A program made the translations under genes and the position numbers. Shown here in pieces: positions 5,109 through 5,121 of a DNA stretch of 5,121 bases. This DNA is from Bacillota bacterium. Lineage in GTDB: Bacteria; Bacillota; Clostridia; Christensenellales; Aristaeellaceae. The stretch is from assembly GCA_023459675.1 (NCBI GenBank), contig JAEWTC010000030.1, positions 1 to 5,121 of the forward strand, read 5' to 3'. A model generated the notes under the pieces. It worked only from the letters and a program-made list of their open reading frames with translations, did no database searches and was not told the DNA's origin. Each line of letters opens with the position of its first letter. Position 1 is the first letter of the stretch.

Positions 5109-5121
5109 ATGCGTGATGAAA
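5109..5121 (+). CDS. First codons of a plus-strand gene running off the window
   Basis: ATG CGT GAT GAA A (MRDE...) is preceded by AAGGAGGA (5093-5100) with an 8-nt gap, an excellent Shine-Dalgarno site, and by an extended -10 promoter about 40 nt upstream. Only four codons are visible, so nothing can be said about the product. An upstream ATG at 5077 opens another frame but has no ribosome binding site. The same frame stays open upstream of 5109 and encodes a hydrophobic stretch, so a longer, frameshifted start at 4997 is an alternative. Confidence 0.55.

Noticed and set aside
1..5121. tRNA, rRNA, CRISPR array or toxin-antitoxin pair
   Set aside because: No cloverleaf T-loop sequence, no rRNA-like segment, no regularly spaced repeats and no paired small soluble genes were found.

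Overview
The window looks like chromosomal DNA from a GC-rich, low-copy-repeat Firmicute of the Clostridia/Oscillospiraceae kind. This is an inference from strong AGGAGG-type ribosome binding sites, GTG/ATG starts, the style of the ammonium transporter and of the GT-C membrane glycosyltransferases, and compact intergenic regions with intrinsic terminators. Species cannot be named from the sequence alone.

Left part (1-1869, minus strand): two genes read leftward and probably form one transcription unit. The upstream one (244-1869) is a complete 541-residue polytopic membrane protein of the GT-C / family 39 (PMT/ArnT-like) glycosyltransferase type. The downstream one (1-161) is only the first 53 codons of a second membrane protein of the same broad type. 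Their likely role is transfer of sugars from a lipid carrier to a cell-surface glycan or protein.

Centre (1870-4679, plus strand): a divergent intergenic region carries a near-consensus sigma-A promoter with an A/T-rich upstream element. About 110 nt later comes a textbook intrinsic terminator, and about 45 nt after that a 94-residue two-helix membrane protein of unknown function. A further 63 nt on, behind an A/T-rich palindrome and a possible second promoter, lies a 669-residue ammonium transporter (Amt) with a complete PII (GlnB/GlnK-like) signalling domain fused to its C-terminus. The promoter-RNA-terminator-gene layout suggests either a small structured RNA or a transcription-attenuating leader that controls a nitrogen uptake operon. 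The fused PII domain keeps its nucleotide-binding loops and the pore-plugging T-loop arginine but has lost the tyrosine that is uridylylated in enterobacterial PII. Control of the channel is therefore probably direct, in cis, by ATP/ADP and 2-oxoglutarate.

Right part (4623-5121): a non-coding stretch with a perfect GC-rich hairpin after amt, a 120-bp imperfect palindrome that looks like a MITE or structured intergenic repeat, and then a second near-identical copy of the hairpin. After a featureless stretch there is a very short reading frame with a good ribosome binding site, an extended -10 promoter, and the first codons of a new plus-strand gene that runs off the window.
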